Source: Roseiarcus sp049513815
GTDB lineage: Bacteria > Pseudomonadota > Alphaproteobacteria > Rhizobiales > Beijerinckiaceae
Assembly (NCBI GenBank): GCA_049513815.1
Contig: JBEKVR010000004.1
Coordinates: 1 to 64,000, forward strand
DNA: 64,000 nucleotides
Direction: 5' to 3'
A model generated the notes under the pieces. It ran no database searches. It saw only the letters and a program-made list of their open reading frames with translations, and was not told where the DNA came from. Numbering within the stretch: the stretch's first letter is position 1; each line of letters begins with the position of its first letter. Made by a program: the position numbers and the translations under genes. Below, one piece after another: positions 28,532 to 38,000 of the stretch.

Positions 28532-30382
28532 ATGCGCCTCACCCGGATCGAGATCGAGAACTTCAAAGGGATCGCGACAACGCAAGTGATCGAGCTGAAG
28601 CCGATCACCCTGCTTTTCGGCCCGAATAGTGCCGGCAAGAGCACGATTCTTCAATCGCTGCACTATCTTCGCGAGATCCTTGAGCGCAAGAACGCCGACC
28701 CCGATCAGACGATTGCGGGCGGCCTGATCGATCTTGGCGGGTTTGCAACGCTTGTCCACGGGCACGATCTCAATCGCGCGATCAAGCTGAAGGTGCGCAT
28801 CGATCTTAGAGATGAACAGGGTTGCGAAAGGCTGCCGTTGAATTCTGGTGGGAGCCTCCGCGATCCCGATTTCAGCAACCTCGGCATCCGCTACCTTGTG
28901 GGTGAGAACACGGAGTTGAAGGAATACGCTGTCGTCCAGGAAGTCGGCCTTGGTCTTGAAGTCCGTTGGAGCGACCTGGCCCAAGCGCCTTACGTCGCCA
29001 AGGCGCTGGTGGAACTCGATGGAGAAGCGGTCGCAGAACTTCATTCGCCGCCACAGCAGGGGCGCGCGCAACTCACAGCGTTCAATTTCAAGCATCCTCT
29101 CTTGCAGGAGATTGTTGACCCGGACAACCGAGCAGATCTCGAAGTGGAACCCCTCCGTGGCGACCCAGCGCAAGACGAGGCGGGGACCGCGGGTGATCCG
29201 TTCTCAAGTCCGCTCGGCAATGAGATCTGGGAACTGTCCCGAGAAATCTCCGCAGATGTGGCGAAAAACGAAAAGGAGGAATTTCGTATTGCCGTCGAAT
29301 CGGTGCTCGGCGCTCTGCCGAATCCGGATCGAACATTGAGTCTTGCACTCGTTGAAATAGACAGGAACCTTATTCGTCAGCGGTACGCCTCGGACGCAAA
29401 CGTCCTTCGTGTGAACAAGGAAGCTGAGCGCTCCGCCGCCGACGAATATGAAATGGAAAGGCGTCGTCGTGCCGGCTTGACCTCGTTGCTTGACGAGCTG
29501 GTCCTTGGTCCGATCCGGATTGTCAGGGACTATCTGGCCACAATGACGTATATCGGTCCCCTGCGCGAAATCCCGAGCCGAAATTACCGTCCGAAATTGT
29601 CACCCGACGAGTCGCGATGGGCGCAAGGCCTTGCCGCCTGGGACTTGCTTTACACGGAAACCTCTGAGCAGTTGCTCGAAGAAGTGAACGCTTGGCTAGG
29701 CGGCGAAGAGCGCTTGCGAACCGGTTACCGACTGGAGAAAGTCTGCTTCAAAGAAATTCCTGTGCCGGGTCGGTTTAACCAGCTCTTTGAGCGCGGTTTG
29801 ACCGAGGATGATCTCGGTGACTTACAGGAGCTATATTCCACGCTCGCTGCGCGATCAGAAATCGCCCTTCGAGATTTTGAGAAGGGCATTATCGTTGCGC
29901 CGAAAGACGTCGGTGTCGGCATTTCGCAGTTGATCCCGGTGATCGTGGGGTGCCTTCGCGACCAGCAGGGCATTCTGGCAATCGAGCAGCCCGAACTTCA
30001 CGTCCACCCCGCTATTCAAGTTGGCCTCGGTGATCTGTTCATCCAGGCGGCTCAGGGCTGGCAGTTCCGTTCTACGCGCGGACAGCTCGATGCGTTAGAT
30101 GCAATCGCGCGCGATTTCCGGCTTGGCGCAGACAAGACGTTGTTGATTGAGACGCATAGCGAACACATCATTCTTCGTCTCCTGAGAAGGATACGCGAAA
30201 CGACGGAAGATGAGCTTCCGCCAAGTATGCTCGAACTCTCGCCGGATGATTTATCAGTCATCTACGTCGAGAGCACCGGCCAAGACGTTCATTTCCATCC
30301 CCTCCGCGTTGACCCCACCGGCGAATTCATCGACCGATGGCCGAGCGGCTTCTTCGAAGAGCGAGCAGAGGAGTTGTTCTGA
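28532..30382 (+). CDS. OLD-like AAA ATPase with C-terminal DUF3696
   Basis: This is 616 aa. The Walker A GPNSAGKST is at 30-38 in the ABC/OLD-type FKGI...LLFGPN context; a long middle region leads to the Walker B-like IEQPELHVHPAIQ near 483-495 and the switch His in IETHSEHIILRLL near 536-548. The last 50 residues match DUF3696, ending with GEFIDRWPSGFFEERAEEL. ATPases of this class pair with effectors in many defence modules. No TOPRIM domain follows, so it is not a complete OLD nuclease. It has AGGA 8 nt before the ATG, sits 9 bp after hsdS, and its stop overlaps the next start (TGATG). Confidence 0.85.
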   Translation: MRLTRIEIENFKGIATTQVIELKPITLLFGPNSAGKSTILQSLHYLREILERKNADPDQTIAGGLIDLGGFATLVHGHDLNRAIKLKVRIDLRDEQGCERLPLNSGGSLRDPDFSNLGIRYLVGENTELKEYAVVQEVGLGLEVRWSDLAQAPYVAKALVELDGEAVAELHSPPQQGRAQLTAFNFKHPLLQEIVDPDNRADLEVEPLRGDPAQDEAGTAGDPFSSPLGNEIWELSREISADVAKNEKEEFRIAVESVLGALPNPDRTLSLALVEIDRNLIRQRYASDANVLRVNKEAERSAADEYEMERRRRAGLTSLLDELVLGPIRIVRDYLATMTYIGPLREIPSRNYRPKLSPDESRWAQGLAAWDLLYTETSEQLLEEVNAWLGGEERLRTGYRLEKVCFKEIPVPGRFNQLFERGLTEDDLGDLQELYSTLAARSEIALRDFEKGIIVAPKDVGVGISQLIPVIVGCLRDQQGILAIEQPELHVHPAIQVGLGDLFIQAAQGWQFRSTRGQLDALDAIARDFRLGADKTLLIETHSEHIILRLLRRIRETTEDELPPSMLELSPDDLSVIYVESTGQDVHFHPLRVDPTGEFIDRWPSGFFEERAEELF

Positions 30383-31308
30383 TGCTCTTCGAGTACGCGG
30401 TCGAGCCGAGAGCAATCGGCGCGAGCTGGCACAACTTTCGATATCTGATTGAGAAGTTCGGATTTGACCGGGGGCGGCTGATCTCGCAGTTTCCCAAAGC
30501 GTGGTTCAGGGATGTCTACGCGGCCTCTGCGACGATGAAGCCAGTCGAGCGTAAGCGCATCGAAGAAAGTCTAACTCGGGCGAGGCAATCGAAAGTCATT
30601 CGCTCCGGCCGACCATATGACCCGGCTTTTGGCAACTGGCTTCAGAATGCGGTCGCCCAGCAGGCAACGGCGCCATTCCACGCCATCATTGCTGAAGAGA
30701 ACCCGACTAACTTAGCCAGCGTCGTTCTTGTCGATGAGGCGGATGAAGCGCATCCGCTGATGGCGACGACACATACATGGGAGGTCGAGCGCGTCGGCGC
30801 CTCGCTCGCGCAAGCAATGGGACTTCTGCTGAAGTCTGCGCGCACGGTTCTTTTCGTCGATCGCTATTTCGATATTGCCAGGGAGCGATACAGGGAAACC
30901 CTAAAGGCGTGTCTCGATGTATGCACCGCTACGGGCCTCAACAGCGCGCATTTCGAGATTCATTTCTGCGATCATGAGTCGAGATCGCCGACCGAAATCA
31001 TTGAACGCGAAGCCCGCAAATGGCTTCGAGGAGTTCTCCCCGAAGGGACATCGATTGCGCTGTTCGCATGGAAGGAGCGTGATGGCGGCGAGGACTTCCA
31101 CGCACGTTACCTGCTGACGGACATCGGTGGGGTGAGCGTTGACGCAGGTTTCTCGGCCGATGGAGTGCACCAAAGGGTTCAGCTAGGGCTTTTGGATTCC
31201 GATTTCGCTCAAAGAAAATTGGCGGCCTTCGCTCGCGATTCCGCCATCTACGAGCTCGTTGAGCCGGTATTGGAGATCTCATCGGATGGAAGTGTTCACC
31301 GCATCTAG
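30382..31308 (+). CDS. PLD-like protein, probable partner of the DUF3696 ATPase
   Basis: This is 308 aa from the ATG at 30382, which overlaps the ATPase stop in TGATG. The C-terminal half resembles the PLD-like MIT_C fold: TVLFVDRYFD around 155-164, then EDFHARYLLTDIGGVSVDAG around 236-255, where H-x-R replaces the canonical H-x-K. The N-terminal half is helical and basic with no known motif. Position suggests it is the effector or sensor for the ATPase. Whether the altered catalytic site is active is open. It is the last gene of the operon that begins with the WYL regulator. Confidence 0.6.
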   Translation: MLFEYAVEPRAIGASWHNFRYLIEKFGFDRGRLISQFPKAWFRDVYAASATMKPVERKRIEESLTRARQSKVIRSGRPYDPAFGNWLQNAVAQQATAPFHAIIAEENPTNLASVVLVDEADEAHPLMATTHTWEVERVGASLAQAMGLLLKSARTVLFVDRYFDIARERYRETLKACLDVCTATGLNSAHFEIHFCDHESRSPTEIIEREARKWLRGVLPEGTSIALFAWKERDGGEDFHARYLLTDIGGVSVDAGFSADGVHQRVQLGLLDSDFAQRKLAAFARDSAIYELVEPVLEISSDGSVHRI

Positions 31309-31658
31309 CAACGTCGTCAGAATTTCTTGTGCGTTCCGCCTCGCGGTCGCTCAACGTTCGCCGCGGTACGGTCGTTCTCGCGCGATGCCGGCGTACGCTC
31401 GAAAGTGGACACCCCTTACTCCGAACAGCCGACGAACCGCACGCACCTCACTCTCGCGCGCATTTTTGTAACGCTTGCCAAACAACCTAATCGCGAGGAG
31501 CATAGCCGGACCTCCGTTGCATGCGCACTTGAGAATCGCCGGGACGAAGGGTTCAACGCTCACAATGGCGGCCGCCGCCGCCCTTACTTCTCTTCTATCG
31601 CGCTCGCAGAATCTCGACTAATTCAAGAAATGTCGTCCCCAAGGGCCAACAAAACATT
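31309..31658. other. Intergenic region before the Druantia genes
   Basis: These 350 bp contain no supported gene. The frame 31327-31680 on the plus strand lacks a ribosome binding site and motif. The region should contain the terminator of the restriction operon and the druH promoter; the 120 bp before druH are relatively AT-rich, but I see no definite boxes. Confidence 0.5.
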
Positions 31659-34600
31659 ATGGATGCGCACCTTCTTATAGTCGCCGCCGCGAGGAGCAAA
31701 ATCAAAGAACCCGGCATCGACCTTGCGACACTTAACGCGATTGAAAACGAGTTAGCCGGCATCACGGGCATTGAGGCGCGAGATCTTAGGATTAGAATCG
31801 GCTCGCTAAAATTACAGCTTGCTAAGCAGAGCTCAACGACAACTGTGAAAGCAATTCTTACTCGGTGCAATCTAACCACGCCTGACGCAAATTTTGCGCT
31901 ATTTAGATACACTCTTGACGACAAAAATTTTGATGAACTTAAAGCGTGCTTGACCAAGGCCGGTCGGCACGGCTTTGTTATGTCTGGATGGGAGACTTCC
32001 GCTCTCTTCGCTCTTTGGTGCGCCCATTGGTTTCAGCGCAAATACCGCGGCGGTCATCGCCGCTGGCACGATATCGCCGAAGCACTTGGGGTCGAATTCG
32101 ACGACAATGATGCCCGTCGGCTCGCTCGCGACGGATTGCAAACCTGGCGACGGCCGGTCCGCGGAGACTCAACCCGCCAATGGCTGATGACTCTCGCTGT
32201 CGAGGGCGGATTTCCCGCAGGAATACTCGAGGAAGCCGACCGGTGGCTACTGCCGTATCTTTCGCGAGTCGTAGGCACATTGCTTGCCAGCGAGAGCGCA
32301 GACGCCAGCACAGCGTTCGCCGCCGCCCAAAAGGAATCCATCTACGCCGCGATCGCGTATCGGCAGGACATTTTTTACGCTCTGGCCGCAGACCTTGCCG
32401 CGGCGATAGTTCATTTTCGGCGCAAGGCGGACATCAATAGGCCTCGTGGCGTGTCCGCCAGTGAATGGCTCGACGCGACCCAACCAGATTGGCGAACGCA
32501 TCTGCCAATCGCTACGAGCGCCGAGGCAGCCGCGCGGCTCGTCGACGGCTTGATGCAAAGCGATGCGAACAAGCTGCTAGGCGACAAGACTGTCGGATGC
32601 GATCGCCTGCTCCGAAAACGCGACGGCTTGTGGCGGCCGGCAATTCAATTGAGCTCGGACGGGATCGCCAAAGCCGGGCTGCTAAAGGAGCTTTCCGGGC
32701 GAACTGAACGGATGCGAGCGTTTCCAGCGGCGACCTTTGCAAAATATTCGTCCGGCGAAATTGCCATTTTTGAGCCGCCGGGCATAAGCGACGAGGGGTG
32801 GCGGGTTCGGCCGTCACGCGGTGACCCAATCATCTCTGGCGTCCCCTTCACAGTCCCAATTTCGGTTGAATTCCGCTGCGACGGATCACCCATCGGCCAA
32901 TCAACTTGGCCCCACGGCGCCGCCATTCGCAATGAAATTGGCGTCTTTGCCAGCGACCTTCTGGCGTCAGCGGCGGGGTCTACCCTAAAGCTGATCGGGA
33001 CGGGGTCGGGCGTCTTCAAGCCGGCCACCGTTTTCGTCGCCATTCCGCCGACATGGGGCATACAAGCCAACGCTATAGAAGACGAAGTAGAGGCTCTCGA
33101 TGAACCCTGCGAAGACAGCCGACGGCTGTGGCGTGTGAAGGGCGTCGCGATCGTTCGGTCACCCGAAGACGATCGCTACCGCATTGTCTCCGATGGCGCA
33201 TTGTCGAGTCCCGACGAACTGAGGCTTGACGGCGTCGCGCCTATCGGCTTCGACAGCGAAGAACCAGACGTCGAGCTTTTCGCGGGCGTGCCGGACATCC
33301 GCGTCTACGACAATGGTCGCGATCGAGAAGCCGGCCACCTTGAAGTCAAATGGCGCCCCGACGGCGAACGAGCCTGGAAACAGTTCCCACTCCCCAATGG
33401 GCGAATCGAAATTGCCTGGATCGACCCCCAAACGAATTTCATTCGTGATCGCCGCCGGCTGTTCATTCTGCCAGCCGGGGCGCGCCTAGACCGGCAGCGC
33501 ATTTCAGACGGAATGGCGTACACGCCCATCGGCTTTAACGCCAAAGCGTTGCAACTGGCGGACGACAATCTTACTGTTCAAGCGCACGAAGAAGCCCTGT
33601 TCGTCCGTTTCACCCGCGCGCCTGCTCGGCGGGCTCGTTTCACGTTGTCGTGCGGAAACTCTCGACCTCTCACGATCAGCGCTCCCTACTTACTGGGGAC
33701 TGGTCTCGCCAACTGGTCGGGCCTACGAATGCCCGGCGGACGGACTACCAGCACCGCCGTCAAGATCTCGCTCGCCGAATTGGCCGAATATGTCGCCTTC
33801 GCCGACGGCCGGCAGTGCCTTTATGCGACCCTTCTAAATCGGAAAAGAAGTCGCTTCGATCGCTGCGCGCCGCGATGGAATTTTACCGACGAACTGCCGC
33901 TACGAAGCGTCGCCGACGAGCTTTTCGCCACGGTGTCGCCGCTCGCCGATATCGACGTCTCCATCGAATTGACCCTGCAAAATGAATATTGGCATGTCCA
34001 ACAGTTCGAAATGACCCTGGCTCTGCAAGCCGACCATCTATGGATAGCCCAGGGCTATTCGCGAGATAGCGCGATCGAATTATTTGGCCGACCTATCGAA
34101 GCCCCTTGGGAAGAGCGTCATCTTGCGAGCTGGAGCGTCTCCGACCAATTGGCGCGCCGGATTCCGCCAATGCCGGAGGGCCTTCGCGGCGGCTGGATCG
34201 TCTATGGCCGGCGCGTTGAAATCATTATTACCCGGCCAATTATCATGGCGTTCGGCGACAACGACAATATCGACGACGGTCTCGCGGCCGCAGTTAGCAT
34301 CGCCGACCTCGACTTGCGAGGTGCCGCCATCCAACAACGCTTCAACGACATCGCCTCTGGCGCAGAAGGCTCCGATAGCGACGTCGCTTGGCTGCTTAAA
34401 CTGTGTTCAAGCTTAAACGGGCTGCCGCCCGGCTCTTTTGACGTCCTACGAGTCCTTTCAGGCCATCCTTGTGTTGCAGCGCGGGTGGCCTTGAGAGCTT
34501 CCAACGATGAGATGCGAACGGTGCTTAATATTGCCGAAGGCCTCCCGCTCGCATGGTTCCTGATCCCGGTTGATGCTTGGCGCCACGCCGCCAAGCTCGA

Positions 34601-35072
34601 ACAACAATTCAGCCATGCCCTGCTGTCGCCAGGCGTCGGGGAGGCTATGGCCACGCTGCTCTCCCGGCGTGCGATCGAGGACGCGGTCAAGCAATTGGCG
34701 GCGATCGAGCCGCTTCTCTCATGGCCCCTCCTGGCCGCGACAGGCGTCATGGCAAAGCAGATGCCAACAAGGCATTCGCTCGCCGAAGCAGCACAAGATC
34801 ATATTCGCCGATACGGCGATCGAGGCAGTGAAAGCTCGGGAGGAGAAGGTCAATTTCGCCGGGCTTTCCCAAATGAGATGCCAACCGAGTTTGAGCGTTT
34901 TGACCCAACGTATCTCGAGGCCCTCGACGCCCCATGCGTCGCCGCCCTTGTCGTTGCAAAGAATAGGGCGCTCGACGTTGGTCAAATGCGGCAAATCAAA
35001 GCTGTCGCGCGAACGGATTCCATTTTTTTCAGCGAGGCGTTCGACGCCCGCTTTGTTCAATTAACGAACTGA
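31659..35072 (+). CDS. druH: Druantia type III protein DruH
   Basis: This is 1137 aa. It lacks any catalytic motif I recognise. The pattern, a helical N-terminus with FVMSGWETSALFALWCAHWF near 108-127 and RRWHDIAEALGV near 137-148, then a long mixed beta region, matches the large protein (STY4851/YjiT-like) that accompanies the DUF1998 helicase in Druantia type III. The assignment rests on these features plus its position 14 bp ahead of a 2017-aa DUF1998 helicase. DruH and DruE together protect against phages; the role of DruH is not known to me. AT-rich codons in the first 100 residues contrast with the rest. Confidence 0.75.
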   Translation: MDAHLLIVAAARSKIKEPGIDLATLNAIENELAGITGIEARDLRIRIGSLKLQLAKQSSTTTVKAILTRCNLTTPDANFALFRYTLDDKNFDELKACLTKAGRHGFVMSGWETSALFALWCAHWFQRKYRGGHRRWHDIAEALGVEFDDNDARRLARDGLQTWRRPVRGDSTRQWLMTLAVEGGFPAGILEEADRWLLPYLSRVVGTLLASESADASTAFAAAQKESIYAAIAYRQDIFYALAADLAAAIVHFRRKADINRPRGVSASEWLDATQPDWRTHLPIATSAEAAARLVDGLMQSDANKLLGDKTVGCDRLLRKRDGLWRPAIQLSSDGIAKAGLLKELSGRTERMRAFPAATFAKYSSGEIAIFEPPGISDEGWRVRPSRGDPIISGVPFTVPISVEFRCDGSPIGQSTWPHGAAIRNEIGVFASDLLASAAGSTLKLIGTGSGVFKPATVFVAIPPTWGIQANAIEDEVEALDEPCEDSRRLWRVKGVAIVRSPEDDRYRIVSDGALSSPDELRLDGVAPIGFDSEEPDVELFAGVPDIRVYDNGRDREAGHLEVKWRPDGERAWKQFPLPNGRIEIAWIDPQTNFIRDRRRLFILPAGARLDRQRISDGMAYTPIGFNAKALQLADDNLTVQAHEEALFVRFTRAPARRARFTLSCGNSRPLTISAPYLLGTGLANWSGLRMPGGRTTSTAVKISLAELAEYVAFADGRQCLYATLLNRKRSRFDRCAPRWNFTDELPLRSVADELFATVSPLADIDVSIELTLQNEYWHVQQFEMTLALQADHLWIAQGYSRDSAIELFGRPIEAPWEERHLASWSVSDQLARRIPPMPEGLRGGWIVYGRRVEIIITRPIIMAFGDNDNIDDGLAAAVSIADLDLRGAAIQQRFNDIASGAEGSDSDVAWLLKLCSSLNGLPPGSFDVLRVLSGHPCVAARVALRASNDEMRTVLNIAEGLPLAWFLIPVDAWRHAAKLEQQFSHALLSPGVGEAMATLLSRRAIEDAVKQLAAIEPLLSWPLLAATGVMAKQMPTRHSLAEAAQDHIRRYGDRGSESSGGEGQFRRAFPNEMPTEFERFDPTYLEALDAPCVAALVVAKNRALDVGQMRQIKAVARTDSIFFSEAFDARFVQLTN

Positions 35073-35086
35073 TCGGCTGATTTTGA

Positions 35087-38000
35087 ATGCCCGACTCTCT
35101 CGCCAATGGCCAGTTGCTCTCGCCGATGAAGACGCTCGAGTCTGTTCGCGGGCGATTGACCGAAGCTATACTCGGCCGAGGCAGTTTCAATCATCCGGCG
35201 TTGGTCGCTGAAATTCGCAACAAGTTCGGTTCATCTGACACCGACATCGGCGGATTGGCGCAAGAGCCCATTATCGAAGCGGCGCTACCCTACCTGACTG
35301 GCGACGAGGCCCTTGAAGACCTCAGCGGCTCACTCCTTCATCCCAAAGTCGTCGATGCGCTGACCGTCGACGAACCTGGCCGACAATATGTCTTTCCCCG
35401 AGACCTGAAGCCGTACGCCCACCAAATCGAAACATGGCGCCTGCTACGCGACCCAACGCCCCAGTCGGTTCTCGTCACGAGCGGCACCGGGTCGGGCAAG
35501 ACCGAATGCTTCGTCCTGCCGTTGCTCGACGATCTGGCCCGCGAAGTCGACCAAGCCGGTCGGCTCTCCGGCGTCCGAGCGATCGCGCTCTATCCGCTCA
35601 ACGCCTTGATCGCCAGCCAGGAGGAGCGGCTTCGTGAATGGACAAAACCATTCGGCGGACGAATTCGCTTCGGCCTCTACAACGGCAATATGCCGGAAGA
35701 CACCCATTCCTCCGCAAAACGACCCGAACAGGTCGAAGACCGTCGCACGCTTCGACAAGACCCGCCACCCATTCTGGTGACCAATGTCACCATGCTCGAA
35801 TACATGACGGTGAGGAAGCAGGACAAACCGCTGATTGAAGCGTCACGAGGAAAACTGCGCTGGATCATCCTCGACGAGGCCCATAGCTACGTCGGCTCGC
35901 GCGCCGCCGAGATCGCGCTTCTGATTCGAAGAGTGCTCCTGACCTTTGGGGTCAAGTCCAGCGACGTTCGATTTATCGCAACTTCAGCGACCATCGGCGA
36001 GGGGGCGGACGTTGAGAAGAAATTGAAGGCGTTCCTTCGCGACGTGGCCGGCGTCGCAGAGGACCGGGTACACGTCGTTGTTGGACAGCGACAAAATCCG
36101 CTGTTGCCGCCACCCTCAGGTGAAGAGCGCCTTTCGCTCGCCGAAGCGGCAGATCCCAACACACTGGCAGCCAATCCAGTGGTTCAAAACTTGATCCGCC
36201 TCTTCGACAACGGCCCGATGACGTGGACGAAATTTTCGAATATTGCCCAAGACACTGGTCTCGGCGCAGACGCCCTCGCCATGGCGCTGGCGGCGCGATC
36301 CAAGGCGAATGAACCCCTCTTGCCGATGCGCGCCCATGGGTTTATCCGCGGCATTCCCGGGATCTGGACCTGTCTCAATCCGAATTGCACGGACAAAGCG
36401 GAAGGCTGGCCGTTCGGCGCGATTCTCTCGGAAGCGGTGCAACGCTGCCCGCATTGCGGCTCTGTTGTGCTGGAGATCGAACGTTGCAGCGAATGCGACG
36501 AGCCGTTTCTCAACGCCGTAGAGCGCGACGGTCGGCTGTCGATTGACGCCTCTGAGGATCCGCTCGACGAGTTTGCCGAAGATCGGGATACCGAGCCAAA
36601 CGAAGACGAAGATGCCGCCGACGAGAGTGAAATAGGCAGGCCCGACATCATCAGGCTGATATCCGTTCGCGCCCTCAAATCCAGTCGACCACTCCATATC
36701 AATCCGAAGACCGGGGAGGTGAAGGACTCCGCATCGGAAGAAACCGTGTCCATCTGGTCGCATGAACGCGCCGACGACTGCCCGGCGTGCGGCGGTCATT
36801 CGCAGCAACAGCTGCTTCGAAAATTTCGGGTTGGAGCGCCTTTTCTAATCGGCAACGCGGTTCCTGTCTTGCTCGACGGGATTACGTCGCGGGAAGCCGG
36901 CGCTGACACAACTATGGCTGATGGCGGGCGACAGCTTCTTTCCTTCACCGACAGCCGTCAGGGCACCGCCCGTTTCGCGGCCATGCTGCAAAACGGCTCA
37001 GAGCGGAATTTCGTCCGGGCGGCAATCTACCACGCGGTTCAGGATACGTTGCGCCCAAACGAATCTGCGGCGGAGAAAGTCGCGACGCTTGATGCAACTA
37101 TCGCGGCGCTAGAGCCTGTCGCCGGCGCAAGTCCCCCGCTCACAAACATGCTCAACAAGGCGAGGGCCGACCGAGACGAGATCCTCAACCCAAGAGGCGA
37201 CGGCCTGCCATGGGCGACGCTCCGCGAATTGCTCAGCACACGACCCGAGGTCGATGTCCTGATGCGAAGCGTCTGGAAATTTCGCGATGAGCGGTTTCTC
37301 AAGAGCACCCGCGACTTCACTGAATTTCTCATCCTCCGCGAACTGGCGAGGCGCCCGCGAAAGGCGGTTGCGCTCGAAACTCTCGGACTTGCACGGTTAC
37401 GCTTTACGGTAGTCGCCGACATCGGCGATCACCGCCTACCGCGTTTCTTTAAGGACAAAGGCCTGACCGCCGCCGACTGGATTGATTTCCTTCATGTACT
37501 GCTGTCGATCAACGTTCGCTCCACATTCGCGATCCGAACAGAACGGGAAAATATCCGCTGGTTGTCGGGACATTGGTTTCTACGAAATCTCATCGCGCCC
37601 GGCGCCGACACGTCCGGCCAGACTAAGGGTCGTTGGCCGAGCGCTGATCGGACGCGGAAACCAACAAGCGTCGCCGTAAGATTGCTGGAACGCGGCCTCA
37701 ACCTAAATCTCGACGACGGCCAAGACCGCGACATAATCGACGACGTTCTCGCCCGGGCGTGGAACGACCTGCTCTCGTTGTTCGCTCAACCCGGCGCCGG
37801 CAGCCAGTACGCGCTCGACCTCAACAAGATGAATGTCGCGCCGGTAAAGACCGCGTATTTATGTCCAGTTACAAGGCGGCTGACTGACACGGTCTTTCGC
37901 GGCCTGTCGCCGTACGCGATCGGAACGTCAAGCCGGTTTGCCGGCGACATCGCTGAAGCCTTCACGATGCCCATCCATCCCAATCCGTTTCTCCTTAAAG

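Noticed and set aside
28532..31308. PARIS (AriA/AriB) system
   Set aside because: The ATPase ends in DUF3696 and its partner lacks the DUF4276/TOPRIM features of AriB; it resembles a PLD fold instead.
21602..31308. BREX
   Set aside because: A WYL regulator and a methylase are present, but no PglZ, BrxC or BrxL; the methylase is HsdM with HsdR and HsdS.
31385..31410. GAAAGTGGACACC, similar to some IS ends
   Set aside because: A single short match with no inverted partner or transposase nearby.
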